Virus record (IMG/VR): IMGVR_UViG_3300017989_006421
Coordinates: 1 to 64,000 of that record
Length of the DNA stretch: 64,000 bases
From: a virus
Reading direction: 5' to 3' (one strand)
Under the pieces are notes generated by a model. That model was not told the origin of the DNA, did not search any database, and saw nothing but the letters and a program-made list of their open reading frames with translations. Every line of letters begins with the position of its first letter. Within the stretch, counting starts at the first letter, position 1. A program made the position numbers and the translations under genes. This document shows, in pieces, positions 50,547 to 60,153 of this stretch.

Positions 50547-52526
50547 GTGGATAGAATCAATTGTCAAAAAGTCGGGATCAGAGTCACTTCTGACTTGATT
50601 CATTTTCTCCAATCTTCTATCGAGGGGGAATTAATCAATCGGACCACCGAGTTCTCTACTCCTGGAATCATCGATCCGGATAATCCTAGTGTCCCTCAAT
50701 TGGAAAGCCCCTTCTATGTTGAACCCAATCCGTCTTTAACGGGAGTCATCGTTCACTCGGGGACTGTTCTGTTTGAGAATGGTAACCTCCATTCATTTGA
50801 GACTACCGAGGTCACATTCCCCAGCACCAAAGCCGATCATTTTCTGGTAGCAAAATTTGTTGAAGAAGAGCAGGACGATCAGCTATCTGATTACAATGAG
50901 ATCATAAAAACTCGGATCGTTGGAACCGGAGAAATCGAAACAGTTCCGATAGGTTCCTATGTCCAGGAAACCAATGAAGAAGTAATCGCTGTCTTGGCAT
51001 ACATAGCCTCTGATGATTCTTGGACAATTGAATTCAGTGGGTCTTACACAGTTTCTATTCGCAGATGGGCTACACCGGTTGATATCACCCACCGCAGTGA
51101 TTTGGGAACGGGGGAACAAACACCCTCTAACCCGCATGCGATTAGTTTCAACGACCTAACCCTGAAAAATGACTTGCGTTTCTGGGATTTGATTACCGGT
51201 GATGGGATTGTAGTTGGTAACATGGAAAGACATTTTCATGGAAAACGAGTTGCTGATACTATCCCCAGTACCCAGTTCGAAAGTGTTGGTGCCCTCAAAC
51301 AAGCCACTCTGTCCTACTTCCCCAACTCTTTCATCGAAACTTCCGAGAGCGGTGTGGAAAAATACTCTGCATTCGCGCCTTCTCAAAAACAGGTTCAGTT
51401 TTTCCACGCCGGGGGCAGCAATATCATATTCGAATATACCACTGTGTATGCGGGTCAAGTTAAACCAATCCCCGGAACAACCACAGAATTTGAAGTGTTA
51501 GCCCCTGTCGAGAAAGAAGTCGTGATTTCGGAGGGAGCAGCCGTTGATTTGACTCAACAGATTCACTCCACGAAAGAATTCGTCCATTTCCCCTTGGACA
51601 TGGGAGTCATTGTCAACTCAACTGGTACAACTCGACTGACACCTAGTTTGGCCACAGAAGTTGCTTTGTTGTCCGATTTTCAAGTACCGGAGGGCATTTC
51701 CGTCAACGTTGAGTTGCCCTTCCCCTCTAAATTGATAATTGGAATCGCGGAAACTAATTCCTTTACTGCCAATGTTGTTGTTACCTTATCCGGTACTGAT
51801 GCCTCTGGTACCAACATATCTGAGACGGTTATCCTAAATGATTCTAGCGCATGGACTGAAGCCCCCACCAGTCATGTAGGATACTTCCCCGATCAGTATG
51901 TCGAAGGCACCAACACTTTCAAGACCCTAACTAAGATTCGCGTTGACTCAATTTCTGGGACAGGTGGGCCTTCAATCAACACCATCCTCGCCGTTTTCAA
52001 CGAAGAAGTTTCTCCCCCAGGTCTACGGTTGGCCACAATCAAAACTAGCCGAGGCAGTGGAATTGCATCGTTACAGGATGATCGCCCCATTATCTCTGCA
52101 CTGCAACAGAAATTCCACAACGACCAAGATACCATCCTATTCGATTGCACTACCAACCCTATGTTGGGTGGAAATGGATGTGAATGGGATCCAGAGAGTA
52201 CCTCTCTGATTCGGGGAATTTACCAAACACGTCCATTGATAGTTCAATCTGTTGGTTCCGCTCCATACATCGTTCTGAACACTGATCAAGAATTCCGCAG
52301 TCCTACTGATGTGGAGGTTCTAATCAGTATCGGGTCCACAGAATATACGTGTACCCCGGAGACTTCCCTTACCGACGCTTGCCCCCAAGTCGCTGCCAGA
52401 GTTCAAAACAGACGGTGGACTTTACCCAGCGAAGCCATTCTTCATATGAACGCCAATGAGGTTTTTCATATTCGTATTACCACATTGACTACCAGAATCC
52501 CATTTTGGGCTTTGGTCGCAGGATGA
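50547..52526 (+). CDS. Large beta-rich virion protein, tail or baseplate
   Basis: A 659-residue protein from a GTG start. It is beta-rich throughout with Thr/Ser-rich repeats (TGTTRLTPSLATEV, VVTLSGTDASGTN) and a jelly-roll-like pattern. This fits a baseplate, tail fibre or appendage protein of a myovirus, but no specific family is clear. It lies in a run with two more such genes. Confidence 0.55.
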   Translation: MDRINCQKVGIRVTSDLIHFLQSSIEGELINRTTEFSTPGIIDPDNPSVPQLESPFYVEPNPSLTGVIVHSGTVLFENGNLHSFETTEVTFPSTKADHFLVAKFVEEEQDDQLSDYNEIIKTRIVGTGEIETVPIGSYVQETNEEVIAVLAYIASDDSWTIEFSGSYTVSIRRWATPVDITHRSDLGTGEQTPSNPHAISFNDLTLKNDLRFWDLITGDGIVVGNMERHFHGKRVADTIPSTQFESVGALKQATLSYFPNSFIETSESGVEKYSAFAPSQKQVQFFHAGGSNIIFEYTTVYAGQVKPIPGTTTEFEVLAPVEKEVVISEGAAVDLTQQIHSTKEFVHFPLDMGVIVNSTGTTRLTPSLATEVALLSDFQVPEGISVNVELPFPSKLIIGIAETNSFTANVVVTLSGTDASGTNISETVILNDSSAWTEAPTSHVGYFPDQYVEGTNTFKTLTKIRVDSISGTGGPSINTILAVFNEEVSPPGLRLATIKTSRGSGIASLQDDRPIISALQQKFHNDQDTILFDCTTNPMLGGNGCEWDPESTSLIRGIYQTRPLIVQSVGSAPYIVLNTDQEFRSPTDVEVLISIGSTEYTCTPETSLTDACPQVAARVQNRRWTLPSEAILHMNANEVFHIRITTLTTRIPFWALVAG

Positions 52527-52654
52527 CAAAGAAACGAGTTTATCCCACTCCCTTAGACCGAGGGTATCAACCTTTGTTTATCCCAAAGATCCACACTACT
52601 TTCCTCGTACTCCCCAACCAAATGGGATATGGCCATTCAACCACCAGCAGTTAA
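52523..52654 (+). CDS. Small hypothetical protein, 43 residues
   Basis: ATG overlaps the upstream TGA as ATGA. The product begins MTKKRVYPTPLDRGYQPLF and is rich in Pro and Tyr. Its placement between two structural genes suggests a small virion part. The ribosome site is weak. Confidence 0.45.
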   Translation: MTKKRVYPTPLDRGYQPLFIPKIHTTFLVLPNQMGYGHSTTSS

Positions 52655-52677
52655 AACCAATACAGGTAGGGTTAGCC

Positions 52678-53541
52678 GTGGCTAAACAACTAAGATGGTG
52701 GGATTTCTTATCCCCTATGCCCTTCAACAAACTAAATGCTTGGATGCAACACATCATTCCGAGAGGTGTCTACCGTTCACCACCGATTCAGATAGACACC
52801 AACAACAGCACTTTGGTTGTACACTCTTCTGAATCGGTTGGATTCAAATACATGTATGCCTCTGGTAAAGTGATCGAAGAACAGCAACTAATCACTTTAC
52901 CGTTGCCTACTGTCAGCAAAGGGTCTCTTGCTTCCTTCACGGTTGTGGCCTACTCGATTCTAGGAACCACTACAAGAAGCTCAGAATCCAAATACATGAT
53001 AGTCGAAGGGTTCCTGTCTGATGAAAACATGGACATTTTGACCTATCAAGATTTGGGCCTGTTAGAGGCGGAGTATGAGTTCCTCGTCATAGGTCATATG
53101 CAATGGCTCTCTGGATCAGACCCTGATGACTGGTATTGGATTGTCCAACCAACAGAATTGAGCGTGATTGATGCTGCCAAGGCGGTGGAAAAGAAAATCC
53201 CGCCTTTCCATTACCACCTAAGTTCTTCGACCGATCTGACTTTGGTAGTGAATGATTTTGGTCCAGTGTATGAAACCAGTGGAGCCCAGATTCAGATCGG
53301 GTTGGCGGGTGTTATCCAATCCGCTTGTATTCGGGTAATCGGATCTATAGGTAGCACAGTAAAGATTGAATTGTTACCCAACTATGAGTATGTGCAAACC
53401 TTTAGTTGTACCGGAGCAGTGGATTCGTTTGAGATCCAACCGCTAATCAGTCAACAAGCCCCCACTCTAGCGAACACTATTCTGGATTTGCTTTTGGTGG
53501 GTGACATTCAAATACTAGATATCACTACGAATAGGATCTAG
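52678..53541 (+). CDS. Beta-rich virion protein
   Basis: A 287-residue protein from GTG with AGGTAGGG upstream. It shows a beta-rich pattern and a short Trp-rich start (QLRWWDFLSPMPFNKLNAWM). It resembles the gene before it in layout and likely belongs to the same baseplate or fibre group. Confidence 0.5.
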   Translation: MAKQLRWWDFLSPMPFNKLNAWMQHIIPRGVYRSPPIQIDTNNSTLVVHSSESVGFKYMYASGKVIEEQQLITLPLPTVSKGSLASFTVVAYSILGTTTRSSESKYMIVEGFLSDENMDILTYQDLGLLEAEYEFLVIGHMQWLSGSDPDDWYWIVQPTELSVIDAAKAVEKKIPPFHYHLSSSTDLTLVVNDFGPVYETSGAQIQIGLAGVIQSACIRVIGSIGSTVKIELLPNYEYVQTFSCTGAVDSFEIQPLISQQAPTLANTILDLLLVGDIQILDITTNRI

Positions 53542-53543
53542 TT

Positions 53544-53834
53544 ATGGCGAGAGCGTACAGGCCAGATCTTGTCATGCGGTTTTTGGAAACTCAGGGTGTT
53601 GACGCAACGGAGTTGTCTAAAAAGAAGAAGCTGGTGTATAACGTTAGCCAACAAAAAGAAAAAGATAGGTTCGTTTATAAGGTAAGACTATCTCTCCAAA
53701 TATGGCAAGATAATTTCATTACCACAGAAGCCAGTTCGCCTTCCGTAGAGGATGCCCATTCCTCTGCTTCTCGCCAGCTATTAGAAATGTTAAAAGAAAT
53801 TGCTGAATTCATAAATTCACTTCTGAAAGTGTAA
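53544..53834 (+). CDS. Hypothetical protein
   Basis: A 96-residue helical and basic protein. It starts two bases after the preceding stop. Its mid-part KVRLSLQIWQDNFITTEASS is beta-like. Function unknown. Confidence 0.5.
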   Translation: MARAYRPDLVMRFLETQGVDATELSKKKKLVYNVSQQKEKDRFVYKVRLSLQIWQDNFITTEASSPSVEDAHSSASRQLLEMLKEIAEFINSLLKV

Positions 53835-53843
53835 GGTGTCGCG

Positions 53844-54404
53844 TTGAAAACAGTAATCAAGTTTTTTCGCAATGATAACCCCACAAAAGGTAACATCATT
53901 TGTTCAGCCACCCTGGGGAAAATCGCAGTCCCAGACCGTATCTGGTTAGACGATAACCAACACCGCATCAAAGAATTAGAGAATGCCTTTTGGTTAGTAG
54001 ACGTGACCAAGGAAACAGAACCCGGCCAGCCTCGGGGGTGTTTCATCACCACACCTATAAAACCTCTCACCAAAAACCCACCGGAAGACTGGCCCCAGAA
54101 ATTAACACCCGGTTTCTTCATTCGAAGCTTCTTTAACGGTATGCAAATTGTTACCGTTAATGCAGATCACAGGGATTATTTCTGGATCGTACCCCTGTCA
54201 CTGAAGCGTAAGTGGCGACAGGAAAATCCAGAGACCTATGCGATTGTCGTGGATTTGTATGGCACAGGAATAGACTTCCTGGATGCTTACAGCGTTATCC
54301 CCCCGACCAAACGATTTGGTAACATCTTGCCCAAGTCCCCAACCCCGCCAGTACCACCACCTGTTTCCCGTCCTAATAATTCACCCCCACCGGATCCGGA
54401 GTGA
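53844..54404 (+). CDS. Hypothetical protein, Pro-rich tail
   Basis: A 186-residue protein from TTG with AAGGTG upstream. The C-terminal 25 residues are mostly Pro (PTPPVPPPVSRPNN). The core has DYFWIVPLSLKRKW and a small alpha/beta pattern. Function unknown; may be a linker-bearing virion protein. Confidence 0.5.
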   Translation: MKTVIKFFRNDNPTKGNIICSATLGKIAVPDRIWLDDNQHRIKELENAFWLVDVTKETEPGQPRGCFITTPIKPLTKNPPEDWPQKLTPGFFIRSFFNGMQIVTVNADHRDYFWIVPLSLKRKWRQENPETYAIVVDLYGTGIDFLDAYSVIPPTKRFGNILPKSPTPPVPPPVSRPNNSPPPDPE

Positions 54405-54501
54405 ACCAAATGCTTATCGCTGGCGGCTACGACCATAATGGCTAAGTTTGAACGAACGATCCATCATCTAACAATGGCATTTAAGGTGAGGTAGAAGAGT
54501 C

Positions 54502-54873
54502 GTGTCACGGACAATTACCACACACATAGCGGATGAAGAACGAAACAGTATAGCTATTGAAGTTATAGATGAACCCGGTCCCGGAAACGCTTGTCATGTG
54601 TACGATATAAACTGGGGGCCTAAAATGAGTCCAGAGCAGGGGGTCACCGTTAACTTCCAACACGGTCCCCTTCAAGAAGCCGGTCCAAACGGTCTGACAA
54701 ATGAATCTCTATTGGCTGTTGTAATTGACCGCTTAGAAGGGTTTCAACAAGGCAAATACGCCTGTGAAGCAAACGCGAAGGCTTTAACGAGTGTTAAACT
54801 TGCTTTGATGAACCTGAAGATTCGTACAACAGAACGTATCTCTCGCGGAGTTGAAGGTAGTAACGAACAATAG
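54502..54873 (+). CDS. Tad1/Acb2-like cyclic nucleotide sponge
   Basis: A 123-residue protein. The C-terminal half VNFQHGPLQEAG, GLTNESLLAVVIDRLEGFQ, YACEANAKALTSVKLAL and ISRGVEGSN is the Acb2/Tad1 hairpin domain. The N-terminal ~50 residues with NACHVYDINWG are an extra part, as in Tad1. These proteins bind cyclic nucleotide alarm signals and block CBASS or Thoeris defence. GTG start with GAGGTAGAAG upstream. Confidence 0.75.
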   Translation: MSRTITTHIADEERNSIAIEVIDEPGPGNACHVYDINWGPKMSPEQGVTVNFQHGPLQEAGPNGLTNESLLAVVIDRLEGFQQGKYACEANAKALTSVKLALMNLKIRTTERISRGVEGSNEQ

Positions 54874-54974
54874 CCGGTGATTTGCTATGTGTCATAATGT
54901 GTGTTGCGCATCTTCGCGGCGTCTTTGCTTTGTCATACCCCCAAAACAGATGACAGTAAGGAAGGGACCGATTG

Positions 54975-55307
54975 ATGAGAAGGATCATTACTAATGGTCT
55001 GCCTGTCCTAATTGGATTTCTAGTTGGGTTTGGAATCATCGAAAGCTTACGTGAGACATCCGCACAGATGACCAGTGAGCCAATAGAAGATGGTGTGCCT
55101 GCTGTTGTATCTGGCGAACCTGGTGTGTTATCTGTAACCAGTGTGTCAGTTTGTTGTTTTCTATTGCCGTGGTTAGAGGGTCATACTGACCCCGATGACT
55201 GTCTTGGTTATGATGTGGTGACTGGCAGATTTCACAATGTAGTAGAGGGGGTGGAGTTATTGAACATCCAAATGACGATATGTAGCTCACCTGCCATGTG
55301 TTGGTAG
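54975..55307 (+). CDS. Small membrane-anchored protein
   Basis: A 110-residue protein. Residues 9-27 form one membrane helix (LPVLIGFLVGFGIIESL) after a basic start. The rest would lie outside or in the periplasm with three Cys. AAGGGA precedes the start. It ends just before a strong terminator. Function unknown. Confidence 0.55.
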   Translation: MRRIITNGLPVLIGFLVGFGIIESLRETSAQMTSEPIEDGVPAVVSGEPGVLSVTSVSVCCFLLPWLEGHTDPDDCLGYDVVTGRFHNVVEGVELLNIQMTICSSPAMCW

Positions 55308-55313
55308 AGTTCC

Positions 55314-55345
55314 GACGCCGTCTGTTAGGCGGCGTCAGTTTTATT
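55314..55345 (+). terminator. Rho-independent terminator
   Basis: Stem GACGCCG/CGGCGTC with a nine-base loop, then AGTTTTATT. It follows the stop codon by six bases and should end the transcript of the membrane-anchored protein. Confidence 0.85.
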
Positions 55346-55383
55346 CGTAATGGTAAAATTGGGTTCGATTCCCAATGCGAATG
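55343..55383 (+). pseudogene. tRNA minihelix remnant
   Basis: ATTCGTA pairs over seven bases with TGCGAAT (one T-G). Between them are ATGGTAAAA and a perfect T arm TTGGG-TTCGATT-CCCAA. This is the acceptor and T arm of a tRNA without D, anticodon and variable regions; ATGGTAAA resembles a D-loop scrap. It is 41 bases long. Confidence 0.6.
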
Positions 55384-55513
55384 TGGTTTTAGACAATTCA
55401 TTGATTGATCCAGTCCCAGGTCGATATCATCTGGGTTGCCCACTTGTTGTGGGGAATGAGATCGCGAGTTTATTAATCAATGGAATACATCGCGACAAGA
55501 CGTAGGTTTAGGT

Positions 55514-56587
55514 TTGACCCTGGTATATAGCAGAGCACGTGTTAGTCAACTGATTAACGACGAACCTATTGCCATGACGACTGTGTCAGGGGTGGTACTC
55601 ACGCCTGACACGACTACCGTCAAATCTATCCCACTATTGCTGATAGATTATGACTATCGCAGTACACTGACTCCGGAGCCGAGCAGTACACAGGGCAGGT
55701 TGGAAGATATACCAACTACATGTGCCTACCGAGCTTCTCATCCCCTTTTTGGTCTGATGCCGCGACATCACCAGAAGGAATCAGGATATCTCAAGCCAGA
55801 AGAGATAGCCCAAAGCGTAGCTGGCAAATTACGTGGTTATTGCGGTGCGCACCACGTGTCTACAACTAGGCGTTGGAGCCCGTCCCCGGAAGTCAATTCC
55901 GTAGTGGTGGCCAATGTCAAAGTCCTTGCCTCGTCGATCCATATTTCGCGTTACCCTTCCGAGAGCAGTGGAGACCGGGCAGGAAATGATTCTGTGGCTA
56001 AGTTTAACTCGTGTAGCAGTCGTGGTCAGGTAAGTGGAACGATGTTTCCGAAAGTAAAGACCGGTAAAAAAGTTAATCCGAGTCGAACAAGTAGCCACCC
56101 AAAAGGGCGATCATTCAGGCATTCAACAACCCCTATGCAGTATAAAAGGAGGCACCGTTCAGGAGCGACACACTCCGACCGGCGGAATCCATTGCGTAGA
56201 GTATGTAATGCGTTTTCGGTTCGGCTATGCCTGTCCGAACCAGGTAACGAATCATTTCTACTAATTGAATATTACAGGGATAGTAGGTTGGTTTCATTGA
56301 TCGAATTCCCCGCTGCTGCCATTAACTGCGGTGGTGGGTGGGTTGGATCACCATTAGGAAGCTCTCTTGAAGTTAATTTGAAGTTACCGTCCGATGTGGA
56401 GCGTGTGCACGTTGACGCCCCTTGGACGCTTAACGGATCTTGTCTTGGGAGTTACCACAAGTCCTTCTTTTTATTGCGATGGACTGGTGGATCGATTTTT
56501 GTCCTCCCTGGGACTGAAGCGTGTCTCAGGAACAAAGTAGTAATGCAGATTTGGTTACCTGCATTACAAATTGCTTCTAATTCTTAA
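55514..56587 (+). CDS. Orphan protein, about 357 residues
   Basis: A long frame with no family I recognise. The first 230 residues are Ser/Arg-rich and unlike the neighbours; the last 110 look like a folded beta-rich domain (LIEYYRDSRLVSLIEFPAA, TGGSIFVLPGTE). The TTG start is poor; an ATG about 21 residues on is an option. It sits in an orphan region. It could be recently acquired or only partly coding. Confidence 0.45.
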   Translation: MTLVYSRARVSQLINDEPIAMTTVSGVVLTPDTTTVKSIPLLLIDYDYRSTLTPEPSSTQGRLEDIPTTCAYRASHPLFGLMPRHHQKESGYLKPEEIAQSVAGKLRGYCGAHHVSTTRRWSPSPEVNSVVVANVKVLASSIHISRYPSESSGDRAGNDSVAKFNSCSSRGQVSGTMFPKVKTGKKVNPSRTSSHPKGRSFRHSTTPMQYKRRHRSGATHSDRRNPLRRVCNAFSVRLCLSEPGNESFLLIEYYRDSRLVSLIEFPAAAINCGGGWVGSPLGSSLEVNLKLPSDVERVHVDAPWTLNGSCLGSYHKSFFLLRWTGGSIFVLPGTEACLRNKVVMQIWLPALQIASNS

Positions 56588-57202
56588 ATTTAATCAAGGG
56601 ACGGACCCAAGCATCCATAGAGTGATGCCCCGTTCCCCCCGCCCCCCAATTCGGCGATGCGCAATAATCGGCAATAAACCCTTATATGCGTAATACTGAT
56701 TAATTTTAATCATTAATGGACAAATTTTTACCTTTTGGTTGAACCCCTTCTAGGGGTTGTATGTCCATCTCCTGATGTACGTTGTAAGAGTTGATACGTC
56801 CTGATTCTCAGGTCTCACAACTCTTACTGTCTTGACTATTTCATAGCCAATACCAAACTCCCGCCGGGAGGAGATGGAGCTATTGGCCCCTCCGTCAACC
56901 GGTGTGCGAGGTGTGATCTTGATAGTCGTCAACACGAGGTGGATGGGTTTAGTTTTGGGCAGTCTGTTTTTCAACCTAAAAGGGCTCGTCTCTGCCAGGA
57001 TGTCTTTGGCAGTGGAACCCTAGTGGGGGAGGTCGGGGTAGTACAAGTCTGTTTCGGGGATCAACTTGAAGTACAACCCCCGGCGCAAACGCTTTGGTTA
57101 CTCTTTGGTCAGGAGAGATAGAAGTTGCAATGAATGAACTTAGAAGTATTGGTTCGTTATAAATCATACCACATAAACAATAACCTTTAATAGAGTGTTC
57201 CT
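56588..57202. other. 615-base region without a sure gene
   Basis: It holds an AT-rich palindrome TGATTAATTTTAATCA (56696-56711), an AACCCC/GGGGTT hairpin at 56742-56759, and TTCGTTATAAA near 57149, also found at 47783 before another rightward TTG gene. Frames of 60-85 codons exist on both strands, none with a good start. It likely carries the promoter region for the RNR gene. Confidence 0.5.
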
Positions 57203-59695
57203 TTGAAAAATATACCGGTTGCACCCCCAGCAAATGTCGAATTAACCGCGCCTCAGATAACTCCTAACGCCAAAAAGGTGCTGGAAACTCGCTATGTAGC
57301 GCGAGATGCCGAGGGCAAGACGACAGAAGAACCTGAAGATGTCTATCGCCGAGTAGCGTGGGCGATAGCTTCAACAGAGGCTAAACAGGGATGGATATCA
57401 CGAAAACGGGATTTAACTGAGTTATACGCCAATTTCCATGATTTAATGGCTACTGGGAAATTTCTTCCCAACACTCCGTGTCTGATGAACGCGGGAAGAA
57501 ACGGGAAGTTGGGGTTGTCCGCCTGTTTTGTTTTGGCTCTCGATGATGACCGCGAGTCCATCATGAAATGTGCCAAGGATATTTGTGACATTCAAGCGGG
57601 GGGCGGCGGGACGGGCATCCCCCTGGATCGTCTCCGCCCAACCGGGGACATCGTTTCTAGCACCGGGGGCCGGGCAGGCGGACCCATCTTATTCTGGGGG
57701 GTGTTAAATGCTGTAACAGACGCCATTTCCCAGGGTGGTAAGCGTCGGGGGGCCAACATGGGAATGATGAATGTCTTTGCCGTGGACATACTGAAATTCC
57801 TGTTTGCTAAACAAGACCTCGCCCTATTTAATTCATACAATATTTCTGTGAAGATTCCGGAGTGGTTCATGTATGAACTTCGGAAGAAACCAGAAAATCC
57901 TTTACGGGTGGTTAACCCGCGAAACCACGCAGAATACTACTTGCCTCACCGTTTGATCGATGTTTGTCGCAAGGCGGCGGAGGTGTCGGCCAATGGAATA
58001 CACGATTATAAACTTATCAATTCGTGTTATTCGCTTGATGATTTGTTCCCAGTTGAGGATGGTACTCCTCAAGAACAAGTCATAACTGTAGCCGATATAT
58101 GGGAAATCATTGTACAGAACGCTTGGCAAACCGGGGAACCGGGGCTATGCTTTATCGACCGCGTGAACAATGATTTCCCACTGCCCATCGAAATTGAAGC
58201 CACGAACCCGTGTGGCGAGACGCCGCTCCCCCCGAACGGCGCATGCGTCTTAGGTTCGATTAACGTGTCTGCCTTTGTATTCGAAGATGCGAATGGAATC
58301 CCCCAAATTGACTGGGACGCCTTACACCAATGCACCCTCGACGCTACTCGATTCCTGGATAACGTGGTTTCAACTAGTTCTTGGGCAACTCCAGAAATAG
58401 CCAAAGTAACCGCTGTGACTCGGGACATTGGGTTAGGTATTATGGGCTTGGCTGATCTCTTTTATAAATTACGAATTAAATATGGTTCGGGAGAGAGTTT
58501 TGATCTGGCCGAAAAGATCATGCAATTTATCCAAGAGACTTCTCACGAAGCTTCGGAGTGGTTGGGTGAGAACCGGGGGTACTATGGGGCTTATAATGAA
58601 TACAAAGATGAAGGGGCGCCCCGGCGTAGAAACATTCGTATCACGACTGTCGCTCCTACTGGGACTATTTCTATACTGGCTGGGTGTAGCGGGGGAGTAG
58701 AACCCTTGTTTGCTTTGGTGTTCGATCGTAATATTATGAAGGAACGGGAGGACAGCAAACCCTTGTTGGAAATCAACCCAGTTTTCCAAGAAGTATTGAG
58801 GCAAGAGGGGTTGTTAACTGATGAAGTGTTGATAGAGGTTTCTAAAAATCAGTCTCTCCGGGACGTGGAATCAATCCCGCAGCAAATCAAAGACGTGTTT
58901 TTAACTACTGCTGATATCACCGCTGATCAGCACGTAATGATGCAAGCGGCTGTACAAAAGTTCACCGATAACGCAGTTTCAAAGACTGCGAATTTGGATA
59001 AGGATTGTGAGCCTGGTGCAGTTGACCGGGCGTACCAATTAGCCTATGATTTGGGGTGCAAAGGAATTACGATTTATCGCGATGGATCACGGTCCAGTCA
59101 ACCCATGTCTATGGGAAACAGGGTGGAAGATTTAAGCAAATCCAGACAAATTGATCCGGATCCCACTCCTCGATTCACTGCTTCTATTAAACTCAGACAG
59201 ACTTCTCCATTCGGGAACCTGCATATTCACGTCTCAATTGACCCCCAACAAGACCGGGAGTTAGAAGTTTTTGCTCAATTGGGGAAAGGTGGAGAAATCG
59301 CAGCCGCTGATTTGGAAGCCATTTGCCGGTTGAGTAGTCTGTATCTGCGATCCGGGGGTTCTCTTAAGTACATTATCCGTCAGTTAAGTGGAATTAGTAG
59401 TACCTTGCAACTTCCATCTAAAGATGGCAAAATTGGGTCACTAGCGGATGCACTAGCCAAGGCTCTAAGCAGATATGCTATTGCTAAAGAAAAATTCGGT
59501 GTAAAGGCTCTGTTGTTGGGTGAATCTACTTTGTCGGCTGATGAATTAGACAAATTAGAAACGGCTGGGCAGTTTGGTGGTAGTAACCAAGCCGATGACG
59601 CGTTTGAACTTCGGTGCCCAGAATGTGGTAATCGTTTGGTTGTAAGTGAAGGCAAATGCGTTAAGTGTTATGCTTGTTCATACTCTGCTTGCTAG
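57203..59695 (+). CDS. nrdJ: Ribonucleotide reductase, class II (B12-dependent)
   Basis: An 830-residue protein. PNTPCLMNAGR and SACFVLALDD open the barrel, NPCGE at residues 335-339 is the catalytic site, and TVAPTGTISILAGCSGG the substrate loop. A zinc-ribbon tail CPECGN...CVKCYACSYSAC is typical of NrdJ and shuttles electrons. It reduces ribonucleotides to deoxyribonucleotides using adenosylcobalamin and needs no small subunit. No intein is seen. TTG start with a weak site. Confidence 0.9.
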   Translation: MKNIPVAPPANVELTAPQITPNAKKVLETRYVARDAEGKTTEEPEDVYRRVAWAIASTEAKQGWISRKRDLTELYANFHDLMATGKFLPNTPCLMNAGRNGKLGLSACFVLALDDDRESIMKCAKDICDIQAGGGGTGIPLDRLRPTGDIVSSTGGRAGGPILFWGVLNAVTDAISQGGKRRGANMGMMNVFAVDILKFLFAKQDLALFNSYNISVKIPEWFMYELRKKPENPLRVVNPRNHAEYYLPHRLIDVCRKAAEVSANGIHDYKLINSCYSLDDLFPVEDGTPQEQVITVADIWEIIVQNAWQTGEPGLCFIDRVNNDFPLPIEIEATNPCGETPLPPNGACVLGSINVSAFVFEDANGIPQIDWDALHQCTLDATRFLDNVVSTSSWATPEIAKVTAVTRDIGLGIMGLADLFYKLRIKYGSGESFDLAEKIMQFIQETSHEASEWLGENRGYYGAYNEYKDEGAPRRRNIRITTVAPTGTISILAGCSGGVEPLFALVFDRNIMKEREDSKPLLEINPVFQEVLRQEGLLTDEVLIEVSKNQSLRDVESIPQQIKDVFLTTADITADQHVMMQAAVQKFTDNAVSKTANLDKDCEPGAVDRAYQLAYDLGCKGITIYRDGSRSSQPMSMGNRVEDLSKSRQIDPDPTPRFTASIKLRQTSPFGNLHIHVSIDPQQDRELEVFAQLGKGGEIAAADLEAICRLSSLYLRSGGSLKYIIRQLSGISSTLQLPSKDGKIGSLADALAKALSRYAIAKEKFGVKALLLGESTLSADELDKLETAGQFGGSNQADDAFELRCPECGNRLVVSEGKCVKCYACSYSAC

Positions 59696-59704
59696 GAGAT
59701 TCAC

Positions 59705-59971
59705 TTGTTAGTGGACGTAATTGATCAGATAAAAGAAATTGTCCTAGGGGTTTATGGTATCATCACCACTATCGCTGTGATCTGGCAAAGGAAGACGGTT
59801 AGCAAATGGAAACAGACCGCTGTCTATTTGAAGGCAGAACGAGAAGGCCATTTGGCGGCTCACTCACTGGACACACGATATTCTACTAAACCCACCGCTA
59901 AAGCGGTGAAGAAGGCTTTGGTGGAGCTTGATTTAGGGAAATACCAGAAAAATTCCAGGAAGACACGATGA
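59705..59971 (+). CDS. Small membrane protein
   Basis: An 88-residue protein with one N-terminal membrane helix (IVLGVYGIITTIAVIW) and a basic, helical rest. TTG start with GGAG six bases upstream. Its stop overlaps the next start as ATGA. Confidence 0.55.
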   Translation: MLVDVIDQIKEIVLGVYGIITTIAVIWQRKTVSKWKQTAVYLKAEREGHLAAHSLDTRYSTKPTAKAVKKALVELDLGKYQKNSRKTR

Positions 59972-60153
59972 TAACAAATCTGCTTATCCTGTTTATCAAG
60001 TGGTTGTGTTTGACGATAACAGCGGGAGTTGGATACAGTATCACAGTTAAGATGACTAGAAACCGATTCCAACCCAGGATCAGTGCTGGTTTATTTTGGC
60101 TGTGGGGAATGGCGGTTGCGACTTTCATCACATTACAATGGATGTTACCATGA
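59968..60153 (+). CDS. Small membrane protein, two helices
   Basis: A 61-residue protein with two predicted helices (LLILFIKWLCLTITAGVGYS and AGLFWLWGMAVATFITLQW) and a basic loop. Overlaps neighbours on both sides. Holin-like in form, but also common among phage orphans. Confidence 0.55.
   Translation: MITNLLILFIKWLCLTITAGVGYSITVKMTRNRFQPRISAGLFWLWGMAVATFITLQWMLP

Noticed and set aside
56750-56974. A 74-codon frame on the minus strand ending at a hairpin
   Set aside because: The stop lies in the AACCCC hairpin, but no ribosome site or start context supports it and it opposes the flanking genes.
57203-59695. Possible intein in the RNR gene
   Set aside because: The length and continuous family motifs leave no room for an insertion.
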